From Phenylobacterium aquaticum (GTDB taxonomy: Bacteria > Pseudomonadota > Alphaproteobacteria > Caulobacterales > Caulobacteraceae): 64,000 bases of DNA. The position numbers and the translations under genes were made by a program. Below, piece after piece: positions 56,577-64,000 of this stretch. The notes beneath the pieces are model-generated. The model was not told the DNA's origin. It saw only the letters and a list, made by a program, of their open reading frames with translations, and did no database searches. The DNA lies in assembly GCF_022695515.1 (NCBI RefSeq), contig NZ_JALDPT010000008.1, positions 80,115 through 144,114 of the forward strand, written 5' to 3'. Every line of letters begins with the position of its first letter. The first letter of the stretch is position 1.

Positions 56577-57776
56577 CTAGACCAGCTCCACCGCCACGGC
56601 CGTCGCCTCGCCGCCGCCGATGCAGAGGCTGGCGACGCCCTTGCGGCCGCCGCGGGCTTCGAGCGCCGAGAGCAGGGTCGCCAGGATGCGGGCGCCCGAG
56701 GCGCCGATCGGGTGGCCGAGCGCACAGGCCCCGCCATTGACGTTCAGCCGGTCGCGGTCGATCCCCAAGTCGCGCTCGGCGATCATGGCCACCACGGCGA
56801 AGGCCTCATTGACCTCGAACAGGTCGACGTCGCCGACGCTCCAGCCGGCCTTGGCCAGCACCTTCTGGATCGCCGGCACCGGCGCGGTGGTGAACAGGCC
56901 GGGCTCATGGGCGTGGCCGGCATGGGCGGCGATGCGCGCCACCACCTTCAGGCCCAGCTTCTCGGCGACCGAGGCCCGGGTCAGGACGAGCGCGGCGGCG
57001 CCGTCGGAGATCGAGCTGGAATTGGCCGCGGTGATCGCCCCGTCCTTGGCGAAGGCGGGCTTCAGGGTCGGGATCTTGGCGGGGTCGGCTTTGCCGGGCT
57101 GCTCGTCGGTCTCGACCAGCAGGGCGCCCTTGCGGCTGATCACCTCGACGCCGACGATCTCCCGGGCGAAGGCGCCGCTGTCGACCGCCGCCTTGGCGCG
57201 GGCCAGGCTCAGCAGGGCGAACTCGTCCATGGCCTCGCGGGTGAACTGATAGGCCCGGGCGCTCTCCTCGGCGAAGCTGCCCATCAGCCGGCCGGGCTCA
57301 TAGGCGTCCTCCAGGCCGTCCAGGTACATGTGGTCATAGGCCGTATCGTGGCCGATGCGGGCCCCGGCCCTGTGCTTCTGCAAGAGATAAGGCGCGCCGG
57401 ACATGCTCTCCATGCCGCCCGCCACGATGATGTCGACCGAACCGGCGGCCAGGGCGTCGTGGGCCATGATCGCCGCCTGCATGCCCGAGCCGCACATCTT
57501 GTTGACCGTGGTCGCCTCCACCGACTTCGGCAGGCCGGCGCCCAGGGCCGCCTGGCGCGCGGGCGCCTGGCCCAGGCCCGCCGGCAGGACGCAGCCCATG
57601 ACGATCTGCTGCACCTGGTCCGGATTGAGGCCGGCCCGCTCGACGGCGGCCTGGACGGCGGCCGAACCGAGGGCGGTGGCCTTCACGGTTGAGAACATGC
57701 CCTGGAAGCCGCCCATGGGCGTGCGGGCGTAGGAAGCGATGACGACGGGATCGGTGGCTTGGGTCATGCCCGTCAT
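56577..57776 (-). CDS. Acetyl-CoA acetyltransferase (thiolase)
   Basis: This 399-residue thiolase II has the nucleophilic cysteine in NKMCGSGMQAAI (about 92). NVNGGACALGHPIGASGAR carries the catalytic histidine near 350, and SLCIGGGEATAV the second cysteine near 381. It condenses two acetyl-CoA or cleaves acetoacetyl-CoA. ATG at 57776 has AGGG five bases upstream; ATG at 57767 is an alternative. No phaB or other pathway gene is adjacent. Confidence 0.95.
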   Translation of the reverse strand: MTGMTQATDPVVIASYARTPMGGFQGMFSTVKATALGSAAVQAAVERAGLNPDQVQQIVMGCVLPAGLGQAPARQAALGAGLPKSVEATTVNKMCGSGMQAAIMAHDALAAGSVDIIVAGGMESMSGAPYLLQKHRAGARIGHDTAYDHMYLDGLEDAYEPGRLMGSFAEESARAYQFTREAMDEFALLSLARAKAAVDSGAFAREIVGVEVISRKGALLVETDEQPGKADPAKIPTLKPAFAKDGAITAANSSSISDGAAALVLTRASVAEKLGLKVVARIAAHAGHAHEPGLFTTAPVPAIQKVLAKAGWSVGDVDLFEVNEAFAVVAMIAERDLGIDRDRLNVNGGACALGHPIGASGARILATLLSALEARGGRKGVASLCIGGGEATAVAVELV

Positions 57777-57934
57777 ATAGGCCCTGCGGCCCCGACTGTG
57801 GAGGACCGCCGTAACGTCAGGCCCGGGGCCGCGCCCGAGACCGCTCAGTCCCTCCGAAGGATTCACAGAAAATTATCCACGAATATTACTGCTCAGCACC
57901 AATATAACCTTGTTATGAGACGTCAGCGCAATTC

Positions 57935-57956
57935 AAACGTTCATTTTTGAGCGTTT
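57935..57956. promoter_or_regulatory. Inverted repeat in the AT-rich thiolase/pilin intergenic region
   Basis: AAACGTTC and GAGCGTTT (one mismatch) flank ATTTTT in an AT-rich 277-base region between the divergent thiolase and Flp pilin genes. It could be an operator for either gene. No clear -35/-10 pair was assigned. Confidence 0.4.
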
Positions 57957-58053
57957 CGAGATCGCATTATTAGTCCAACTTTAACAAGCGTCCTGGATAT
58001 TGGCCCTCGCCGGATGAGACATCTCGGCTCAGCCGTGCGCAGGAGATCTGGAC

Positions 58054-58218
58054 TTGGACTTCTTGAAGAAATTCATCGCCGATGAACGAGGCGCGACCGC
58101 GATCGAATACGGCCTGATCGCGGCCCTGATCTCCATCGTTCTGGTCACGGCCATGGGTACGCTCAAGACCAAGATCGTCGGCACCTACACCAAGATCGGC
58201 ACGGCGATGCCCCAATAG
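58054..58218 (+). CDS. Flp/Fap-type pilin (orphan)
   Basis: This 54-residue pilin starts with TTG behind AGGAG. It has a short basic leader (LDFLKKFIADERG) and the Flp hallmark GATAIEYGLIAALISIVLV, where the glycine before ATAIEY is the prepilin-peptidase site and the glutamate is conserved. A hydrophobic helix and TKIGTAM tail follow. In Caulobacterales such pilins build tight-adherence (Flp) pili, normally next to cpa/tad genes. No such gene is in the window, so this is an orphan or extra pilin. The TTG start and small size make it easy to miss. Confidence 0.85.
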   Translation: MDFLKKFIADERGATAIEYGLIAALISIVLVTAMGTLKTKIVGTYTKIGTAMPQ

Positions 58219-58228
58219 GGGCGAAGAC

Positions 58229-59389
58229 CTAGAGCTCCGCCCGCACCGTGCGGTCGATAAAGCCGCCGCCCAGCACCCGGCTCGGCGCCTCGGGCGCGTA
58301 GAGCACGCAGGCCTGGCCCGGCGCGACGCCTTCCTCCGGCGTCTCGAATTCAATCCCGATCTCGCCGTCGACCCGGGCCAGGCGCCCAGCCACCGGCTCC
58401 CGCGTCGAGCGCACGCGCGCGAGCACCGGCCGGCCCAGGGCCTCGGCGATCGACCCGCCCTCGCCCAGCCAGTTGGTCTCCTTGAGCGCGCAGGCCCGCG
58501 TCAGCAGCGCCTCCCGCGGCCCGACGATCACCTGCCGGCGCTCAGCGTCGATCCGCGTCACGAACAGCGGATCGCCCACCGCCACGTTCAGGCCGCGTCG
58601 CTGGCCGATGGTGTAGCGGGTCACGCCCTCGTGGCGGCCCAGCACCCGGCCGTCCATGTGAACGATCTCGCCCGGCTCCGCCCCCTGCGGCCGCAGGCGG
58701 TCGATCACCGTGGTGTAGCGGCCCTCCGGCACGAAGCAGATGTCCTGGCTGTCGGGCTTGTCGGCGATGGCCAGGCCCAGCTCGGCCGCCGCGCGGCGCA
58801 CCTCCGGCTTGGGCATGCCGCCCAGCGGAAAGCGCAGATAGGCCAGCTGCTCGGCCGTGGTGGCGAACAGGAAGTAGCTCTGGTCCCGGGCCGGATCGGC
58901 GGCGCGGTGCAGCTCGGGGCCCGCGGCGCCGACCTCGCGCCGCACATAGTGGCCGGTCGCCATGGCGGTGGCGCCCAGGTCGCGGGCGGTGTCCAACAGG
59001 TCGCGGAACTTCACCGTCTGATTGCAGCGGATGCAGGGGATCGGCGTCTCGCCGCGCAGATAGGCGTCGGCGAAGTCCTCGATCACCTGTTCCTTGAACC
59101 GGCTCTCATAGTCCAGGACGTAGTGCGGAATGCCGATGGCGTCGGCCGCGGTGCGAGCGTCGTGGATGTCCTGGCCGGCGCAGCAGGCGCCCTTCTTCTG
59201 GATCGCCGCCCCGTGGTCGTAGAGCTGCAGGGTGACGCCCACGACGTCATATCCGGCGCGGGCCAGCAGGGCGGCGGTGACGGTGGAGTCCACGCCCCCC
59301 GACATGGCCGCGACCACCCGCGCGCCCGCGGGCAGCCCGACGGCGGCCCTGGCCGCTTCGACGGCGGCGTCTGTGAAAAGCGCGTTCAT
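58229..59389 (-). CDS. mnmA: tRNA-specific 2-thiouridylase
   Basis: This 386-residue protein has the ATP-pyrophosphatase loop [10 protein letters not shown] (about 28-37) and [12 protein letters not shown] with the catalytic cysteine near 120. [10 protein letters not shown] holds the second cysteine (about 218), and GQRRGL follows. It thiolates U34 of certain tRNAs with sulfur supplied by a relay. ATG at 59389 is standard. It is monocistronic, convergent with the Flp pilin gene. Confidence 0.96.
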   Translation of the reverse strand: MNALFTDAAVEAARAAVGLPAGARVVAAMSGGVDSTVTAALLARAGYDVVGVTLQLYDHGAAIQKKGACCAGQDIHDARTAADAIGIPHYVLDYESRFKEQVIEDFADAYLRGETPIPCIRCNQTVKFRDLLDTARDLGATAMATGHYVRREVGAAGPELHRAADPARDQSYFLFATTAEQLAYLRFPLGGMPKPEVRRAAAELGLAIADKPDSQDICFVPEGRYTTVIDRLRPQGAEPGEIVHMDGRVLGRHEGVTRYTIGQRRGLNVAVGDPLFVTRIDAERRQVIVGPREALLTRACALKETNWLGEGGSIAEALGRPVLARVRSTREPVAGRLARVDGEIGIEFETPEEGVAPGQACVLYAPEAPSRVLGGGFIDRTVRAEL

Positions 59390-59596
59390 GGCCGCCTATG
59401 TAGCGTTTCGCAGGTCCGTTTGCGAGGTCGGGCCCGAACCTCAGGGCGGACAACTTGGAGACCGCCGGTCTGCCAAATAGTCACAAAGATTTCAGCCCGA
59501 CCATGTGGACGCGCGGCCAATCTTCACAGTAATTTTCAGGATGAGGCGCATCGCGTAGAGGACTTGAGGTCCACAACGCCTCCTGGATACGCCGAG

Positions 59597-59782
59597 GTGA
59601 CTCCCTACCGCATCTATGTCCTGACCGCCCAAGAGCGCATCAGCGATGCGCGGGAGGCCGACTATGCGGACGATCAGGCCGCGCTGGCGGCGGCCCAGGC
59701 GCTCAAGGGCGACCGCTTCGCCGTCGAGATCTGGTCGGGCGAACGCCTGGTGGAGCGGATCGGCGGCGAGTTTTCGCTCTAG
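59597..59782 (+). CDS. Small conserved-looking hypothetical protein
   Basis: This 61-residue protein reads TPYRIYVLTAQERISDARE and continues with AALAAAQALKGDRFAVEIW and GERLVERIGGEF. The pattern strand-helix-strand is typical of a small alphaproteobacterial family of unknown function. GTG at 59597 is proposed; a longer frame upstream is arginine-rich. It converges on flgL. Confidence 0.6.
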   Translation: MTPYRIYVLTAQERISDAREADYADDQAALAAAQALKGDRFAVEIWSGERLVERIGGEFSL

Positions 59783-59791
59783 GCGTCGCCG

Positions 59792-60718
59792 CTATTTGAT
59801 GAAGTTCAGCAGCGAGGTGTCCTTCAGGGTGACGAACACCTGGGCCGCCGCCTGCACCGCCATCTGCGCCTGCTGAAGGTCGCTGGCCGCCTTGGTCATG
59901 TCGGCGTCGGTGATGCCGCCGATCATGCCCTTGATGCTGGTCTGGCGGTTGGTGAGGTCCTTCTGCACGTTGTCCACGCGGGTCTGGACCATGCCGTTGC
60001 GCGCGGCGTTGTTGACCAGGTTCTGGTGCAGCGTGTCCCAGCTGGAGAGCTGGCCTTCCAGAAAGGTCTTCTGGGCGTCGGTGAGGATGCCGTTGAACGG
60101 GCCGCTGCCGCTCTGCTGGAAGGCCTGGATCGTCTGGAACTGGGTGAGCAGGTCGGTGCCGAGGCTGTCGGCCAGGAGGCCGGTCTTCACCGTGGTGGAG
60201 TCGTCGACCTTGGCGTCCACCGTATAGGTGTCGTTGTGGAAGAAACTGGAGATCGGCTGGCCGTTGGTCAGGTCGGCCATGATCTGGGCCGAGACCGGCT
60301 GGGTGTCGATCTGGCCGCCGGCGAACAGGTACTTGCCGCCATAGCGCGCGTTCAGCCCCTCGACCGCGTTGCCGAAGAAGCCCTGCAGATCCTGCATCAG
60401 GGTGTCGCCGCGGCCGCTGGCCAGGGCGTCGGCGATGGTCTGGCGCACGGAGTCGGCGGAACTGGCGATCTGGTTGAGCGCAAAGTCCTGGGTGGTGAGC
60501 TTGTCCACCAGCCGGGCGTTCTGGTCGCTGTAGCCCTGCAGGCGCGAGTCGACCGCCCGCATGGAGGTCAGGATCTCGGCGTTGCGCGCATAGTCCTTGA
60601 GGTTGGTGCCGTTCTTCTGGGTCGCCACGCGGTCGCCCGCATCCATCTGGCCCTGCTGAGCGGCCATGATGTTGGTGAGCACCGAACTGTAGTTTCCACC
60701 CGTCGAGACGCGGTTCAT
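59792..60718 (-). CDS. flgL: Flagellar hook-associated protein FlgL (HAP3)
   Basis: This 308-residue protein is flagellin-like at both ends. The N-terminal RVSTGGNYSSVLTNIMAAQQGQMD and C-terminal KAASDLQQAQMAVQAAAQVFV helices form the D0/D1 coiled coils, and NARYGGKYLFAGGQIDTQPV is typical of FlgL in the middle. It joins hook and filament. It lies 16 bases after flgK in the same operon. Confidence 0.93.
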   Translation of the reverse strand: MNRVSTGGNYSSVLTNIMAAQQGQMDAGDRVATQKNGTNLKDYARNAEILTSMRAVDSRLQGYSDQNARLVDKLTTQDFALNQIASSADSVRQTIADALASGRGDTLMQDLQGFFGNAVEGLNARYGGKYLFAGGQIDTQPVSAQIMADLTNGQPISSFFHNDTYTVDAKVDDSTTVKTGLLADSLGTDLLTQFQTIQAFQQSGSGPFNGILTDAQKTFLEGQLSSWDTLHQNLVNNAARNGMVQTRVDNVQKDLTNRQTSIKGMIGGITDADMTKAASDLQQAQMAVQAAAQVFVTLKDTSLLNFIK

Positions 60719-60734
60719 CGGTTCGTTCCTACGG

Positions 60735-62840
60735 TCAGATCATGTTGGTCAGGACGTCAAACATGTCCTTGGCCGCGGTGATCATCCGGGCCGAGGCGTT
60801 GAACGCCTGCTGATAGGTGGTGAGGCGCACCAGCTCCTCGTCGAGGTTCACGCCCTCGCTGGATTGCCGGCGCGCCGAGGCCTCGGTGGAGACCGAGGCG
60901 GCGGACTTCTTGCTGGTGTCGGCGGCCTCGGCCTGGCGGCCCACCGCGCCGCCGAATTCCGAGGCGTAGCGCGACAGGCTCATGGTCACGTCGCCGAGCG
61001 TGCCGGCCGCGCCGAAATTGGTCAGGACGTCGCCGGCCTGGGACAGGGCCGCCCCGCCCCGCCCGTCGCCGGGCCGGATGGACGAGGCCGGCGGGGTGAC
61101 CGTCAGGTCCAGCTGGGCCAGGGCCAGCTTGGTCGGGTCGCCGACCGGAACCGGATTGACCTGCAGACGGCTCGCACGGCTGGTCTTGGCGAAGGTCGAC
61201 AGGCCGAACAGCTTGGAGATCGACGGTCCGCCGGCCCCGCGCTGGGTGTGGTCGGCGGTCACCGACAGGGTGATCGGGTAGCTGGTGGTCGCCTTGAAGG
61301 CCAGCCGCCCGTCCGAGCTAAGGCTGAACTGTCCATATTGGCCGACCCCCGTGCCGTTGGCGTTCAGGGCGTCGATCAGGCCCTGCATGGTGGTGGGCGA
61401 GGCCGGCACCGCGACGCTGACATCATAGACCGGCTTGCCGTTGCCGAGCGCGACCCGGAAGGCGATGGTGTCGCCCGGCGTGTAGCCGTTCTCGTCGGAG
61501 GCGGTCATGCCGGTGTCGAAATTGACCGGACCGCCGGTCGACTGCACCAGGTCGTTCAGACCGAAGAAGTGCGAGAAGGCCCGGCCGGCCTTCATCGAGG
61601 TGCCTTCGTCGATCGCCACCCCGTTACCGCCTGCGGCCGTGAGGCTCAGGGCGCCGCCGCTGAACGAGGCGGTCGCCGAGCCGCCAAGGGCGGTGTTCAG
61701 GTCGGACAGGAAATTGGTGTCCGTGAAGGCCGTGCCCGCCGCGCCATTGACGCTCATGGTGTGGGCGTCGAAGTCGATAGCGACGGTCTGCTGGGTCACG
61801 CCGGAGGAGTCGACGACCGCCAGGGTGGTCTTGCCGGTGAAGTGGGCGATGGCCGTGGGCAGGTCGAGGCCGGTGTCCCGACCGGTCATGGTGGTCGGGG
61901 CCGGCACGGCCGTGGAGGCGTTGTGAACGGCGTTGATCCGGTCCGCCGCCTTGCTCATGAACTCGCCCAGCTGTTCAGCCAGGCCGGGCAGCTTGTCGTC
62001 GCGCAGGTCCATCAGGCCGCGAAGCTCGCCGGACGACATGGCGACCGGTTGGGGCGCGCCGACCCCGCCGGTGGGCTCGATCGCGACATAGGCCTTGGTG
62101 GCGTCGGTGCGGTTATAGCTGAGGGTCGCGGCCTGGTCGCCGGCCAGCTGGAAGCCTTCCTCGGTGCGCACCGTAAGCCCGCCGTTGGGGCGCTGGGTGA
62201 CCTGGACGTTCATCAGCTTGGACAGCTGGTCGACGAGACCGCTCTGGATGTTCTCCGAGCCGGAGGAGTCGGCCCGCGACAGCCGGGCGCGGCTGATGTC
62301 GGCGTTCAGCGAATTGATCTGCTTCAGCAGGTCGTTGACATTGTTGATGTCGGTCTGGGCCTGGGCGTCGACCGTATCCCCCAGCGAGGTGATCTGGGTG
62401 TTGATCCGCTGGGCTTCGTTGACGAAGTCCTGGACGCTGGAGAGCGCCTGGCCGCGCATCAGGCTCGAGGACGGGTCGTTGCCGGCCGCGCCGAAGGACG
62501 ACCAGATATTGTCCAGCCGGGTGAAGAAGAAGCTGTCCCCCGACGGGTCGCCGAACAGGCCCTGGGCGTTGTCCAGGTACTGCGACATGGCGCTCCACTT
62601 GGAGGAGTCCGAGGCCGCGGTGATCGAGGCGCCCTGCAGGTACTGGTCGGTCACCCGGTTGATGCCGGTGATGTCGACGCCCATCCCCATGCCGCCGACC
62701 ACCAGCGGGCGCTGGTCGACGGTCTTGCGGACGTAGCCGGGGGTGTTGACGTTGGCGATGTCGTCGGACACCGCCCGCAGGCCGGTCTGGGCCGCGAGCA
62801 GGCCCGACGCTGCGGTCTTCATCGCTACGCTCAAGGACAT
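60735..62840 (-). CDS. flgK: Flagellar hook-associated protein FlgK (HAP1)
   Basis: This 701-residue protein has an N-terminal flagellar rod/hook motif, AASGLLAAQTGLRAVSDDIANVNTPGYVRK, an FlgK-type middle (LGEFMSKAADRINAVHN, SGELRGLMDLRDDKLPGLAEQLG) and a C-terminal helix with GVNLDEELVRLTTYQQAFNASARMI. It caps the hook for filament assembly. GGAGGG precedes the ATG. It heads an operon with flgL and is divergent from a fliK-like gene. It is longer than the enterobacterial protein, as in other Caulobacterales. Confidence 0.95.
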   Translation of the reverse strand: MSLSVAMKTAASGLLAAQTGLRAVSDDIANVNTPGYVRKTVDQRPLVVGGMGMGVDITGINRVTDQYLQGASITAASDSSKWSAMSQYLDNAQGLFGDPSGDSFFFTRLDNIWSSFGAAGNDPSSSLMRGQALSSVQDFVNEAQRINTQITSLGDTVDAQAQTDINNVNDLLKQINSLNADISRARLSRADSSGSENIQSGLVDQLSKLMNVQVTQRPNGGLTVRTEEGFQLAGDQAATLSYNRTDATKAYVAIEPTGGVGAPQPVAMSSGELRGLMDLRDDKLPGLAEQLGEFMSKAADRINAVHNASTAVPAPTTMTGRDTGLDLPTAIAHFTGKTTLAVVDSSGVTQQTVAIDFDAHTMSVNGAAGTAFTDTNFLSDLNTALGGSATASFSGGALSLTAAGGNGVAIDEGTSMKAGRAFSHFFGLNDLVQSTGGPVNFDTGMTASDENGYTPGDTIAFRVALGNGKPVYDVSVAVPASPTTMQGLIDALNANGTGVGQYGQFSLSSDGRLAFKATTSYPITLSVTADHTQRGAGGPSISKLFGLSTFAKTSRASRLQVNPVPVGDPTKLALAQLDLTVTPPASSIRPGDGRGGAALSQAGDVLTNFGAAGTLGDVTMSLSRYASEFGGAVGRQAEAADTSKKSAASVSTEASARRQSSEGVNLDEELVRLTTYQQAFNASARMITAAKDMFDVLTNMI

Positions 62841-63182
62841 GTCTGCACCCTCCGCCCGGCAACCCTTGCGCGCGACCCGGCGAATTCTGCCGGGACTTTA
62901 CTGAACGCCCGCGCGAGGGCTTGGGAAAAATCCATAGAATTCAAAGAGGACCCGTCCTGGGCCCGCCTTGGTCGTGGTTAACGGCGCAAGAGCGGCGCCA
63001 AGATCGCCGCCCGCCACCTCGGGGGCCGCCGACCGGCGCCGGGCGAGTCCCCGACTTGGGCGGCAAGGGACGCCCCTCACGCCGTCGGCGCCCGGCAAAA
63101 AGCGCCGCAACAAGAGGTTTCTGAGGCCTTAACAGCGATATTTTATCGTTATTTTTCCGTTACTTCGCCGACAATCTCAAGT

Positions 63183-63198
63183 TGGCGCGGAGGTTGCT
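63183..63198 (+). promoter_or_regulatory. Sigma-54 promoter upstream of the fliK-like gene
   Basis: TGGCGC-GGAGG-TTGCT matches the sigma-54 -24/-12 consensus (TGGCAC-N5-TTGC) with GG and GC exactly 10 bases apart. It lies 78 bases before the proposed ATG. Caulobacter hook-operon genes are class III and sigma-54 dependent, which fits. Upstream enhancer (ftr) sites were not assigned. The other part of this 436-base flgK/fliK gap (62841-63182) has the flgK leader and an AT-rich tract near 63130-63160. Confidence 0.8.
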
Positions 63199-63276
63199 CT
63201 GACAGGTCCGAATGACCGTGGCGCAGCAGGCGCCGCCCTGTCGGACCGTCAAACGGCCCAAGAGATCACGGACACC

Positions 63277-64000
63277 ATGGCTGCAGGCCCCACCATCGCT
63301 GCTCAGACGGCTCAGGCTCCCGGCGTCGCCGGTGCGGGCGCGAGCTCGGGCGCGGGCCTGTTCGGCAAGTCGACGACCGCGCACGGCACGGCGGCAGGCT
63401 TCGATTCCCTGCTGGCGGCCTTCTTCGGGAACCAGGCGGCGAACCCGATCGGCGCGACCGCCGGGGTGCTGACCGCCGCCGCGGCCAAGGCCGCCGCAGC
63501 CCAGGCCTCTGGCGAGACCTCCGCCAAGAGCGCGGACGACAAGACCGCCGCGACCGACGCCGCGCCGACCGCCGACGGCGCGACCGCGGCGACGGACGCC
63601 GCCTCCACCGCCCTGCTCTATATGCTCGCCGGCCAGACGGCCCCGACGCTGCCCCAGCCCGCAGCGGCCGGCGCCGCCAAGACCGCCGATGGAACCGCCG
63701 CGACCGACGACGTCCTGCAAGGCGGCGGCAAGCCGTCCGCCGCGCCTGGTTCGGCCCTGGCCCAGGCCGCGCGCCTGGCCCAGGCGGCGACCGGCGACGA
63801 GGCGAGCGCTCAGCCCGACGGGGGCGACATCGACGCCGCCGCCGGGGAGGCCCCCGCCAACCTCACCCCTGCCCGGCAAGCTCGGCCCGGGCCTGCCGAC
63901 CGGCGCCGCACCGAGCGCCGCGTCCGCCGGCAAGGACGCCACAGCCTATGCGCCGGCTGCGTCGACCGCGCCGCCGCCACTGCGCCGCGGCCGCGCGCGC
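63277..64000 (+). CDS. fliK: Flagellar hook-length control protein FliK-like (partial, probable frameshift)
   Basis: The gene runs off the window end. Its first 200 residues are alanine-, threonine- and aspartate-rich with TAQAPGVAGAGASSG, GFDSLLAAFFGNQAANPIG and SALAQAARLAQAAT stretches, low-complexity as in the N-terminal half of FliK. At about 63871-63876 (GCCCGG) the frame becomes arginine-rich, while the next frame reads on as GKLGPGLPTGAAPSAASAG; a single extra base would explain this. The neighbouring flgK-flgL and a sigma-54 promoter support the assignment, but the conserved C-terminal domain lies outside, so the name is tentative. Confidence 0.6.
   Translation, partial: MAAGPTIAAQTAQAPGVAGAGASSGAGLFGKSTTAHGTAAGFDSLLAAFFGNQAANPIGATAGVLTAAAAKAAAAQASGETSAKSADDKTAATDAAPTADGATAATDAASTALLYMLAGQTAPTLPQPAAAGAAKTADGTAATDDVLQGGGKPSAAPGSALAQAARLAQAATGDEASAQPDGGDIDAAAGEAPANLTPARQARPGPADRRRTERRVRRQGRHSLCAGCVDRAAATAPRPRA

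Noticed and set aside
62841..62930. Sigma-54 promoter for flgK
   Set aside because: TTGCC is present but the GG element at the required 10-base spacing is missing.

Overview
The window is a high-GC, gene-dense chromosomal stretch of an alphaproteobacterium, most likely of the Caulobacteraceae (Phenylobacterium/Caulobacter type). This is inferred from protein style and context: a TonB-dependent receptor with a GSRIPRPN-type plug, an RskA-type ECF sigma/anti-sigma pair, a Flp pilin, pseudaminic-acid (flagellin glycosylation) genes, flgK-flgL facing a fliK-like gene with a sigma-54 promoter, and a nadA-nadB-nadC operon. No rRNA, tRNA, CRISPR array, insertion sequence or prophage was recognised.

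Layout. 0-6.1 kb: secreted fasciclin-domain protein, membrane anti-sigma factor and ECF sigma factor, a large TonB-dependent receptor and a periplasmic cupin, all on the minus strand. 6.3-10.9 kb: cold-shock protein with a clear terminator, carB, and a TonB-like membrane-anchored protein. 10.9-13.9 kb: an accessory patch with a RES-type toxin and Xre/DUF2384 antitoxin under a palindromic operator, a long hairpin element, and two lower-GC genes: a zinc-ribbon protein with a nucleoside-deoxyribosyltransferase-like C-terminus, and a protein of unknown family. 14-23 kb: carboxylesterase, a prokaryotic pentameric ligand-gated channel, an Nramp-type transporter, an acetyltransferase, a dehydrogenase, a frameshifted kinase-like ATPase, a GH19-like hydrolase and an EamA transporter. 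23-29 kb: greA, an ELM1-like protein, pseG, an FAD oxidoreductase and pseI. 29-38.4 kb: trxB, a MurA-family enzyme, a D-aminoacylase-type amidohydrolase, an AraC/GyrI regulator, a SleB-type wall hydrolase and a frameshifted hybrid histidine kinase. 38.4-43.2 kb: an overlapping NAD operon, nadA-macrodomain-nadB-tetR-nadC, preceded by two palindromes. 43-50 kb: acyltransferase, three consecutive DJ-1/PfpI-superfamily genes, DUF1003 protein, dehydrogenase and a second SleB hydrolase. 50-58 kb: DsbA-like protein, uvrB, an orphan VapB-type antitoxin, a SLATT-like two-TM protein, thiolase and an orphan Flp pilin. 58-64 kb: mnmA, flgL, flgK, and a divergent fliK-like gene that runs off the end.

Themes. 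NAD/ADP-ribose chemistry recurs: the de novo NAD operon carries a macrodomain gene, RES toxins are NAD-consuming enzymes, and the low-GC gene beside the toxin has a nucleoside-hydrolysing type of fold. Two dispersed intergenic repeat families occur mostly as inverted pairs: GTTCGTG-unit repeats and CCCC...GGGG palindromes. Four genes carry apparent single-base indels (near 20934, 36593, 48925 and 63873). All lie in short GC runs and leave otherwise conserved reading frames, so sequencing or assembly error is at least as likely as gene decay.

The best candidate for something undescribed is the 10.9-13.9 kb patch. The palindromes of the NAD operon, with an embedded TetR gene, are the best regulatory lead.
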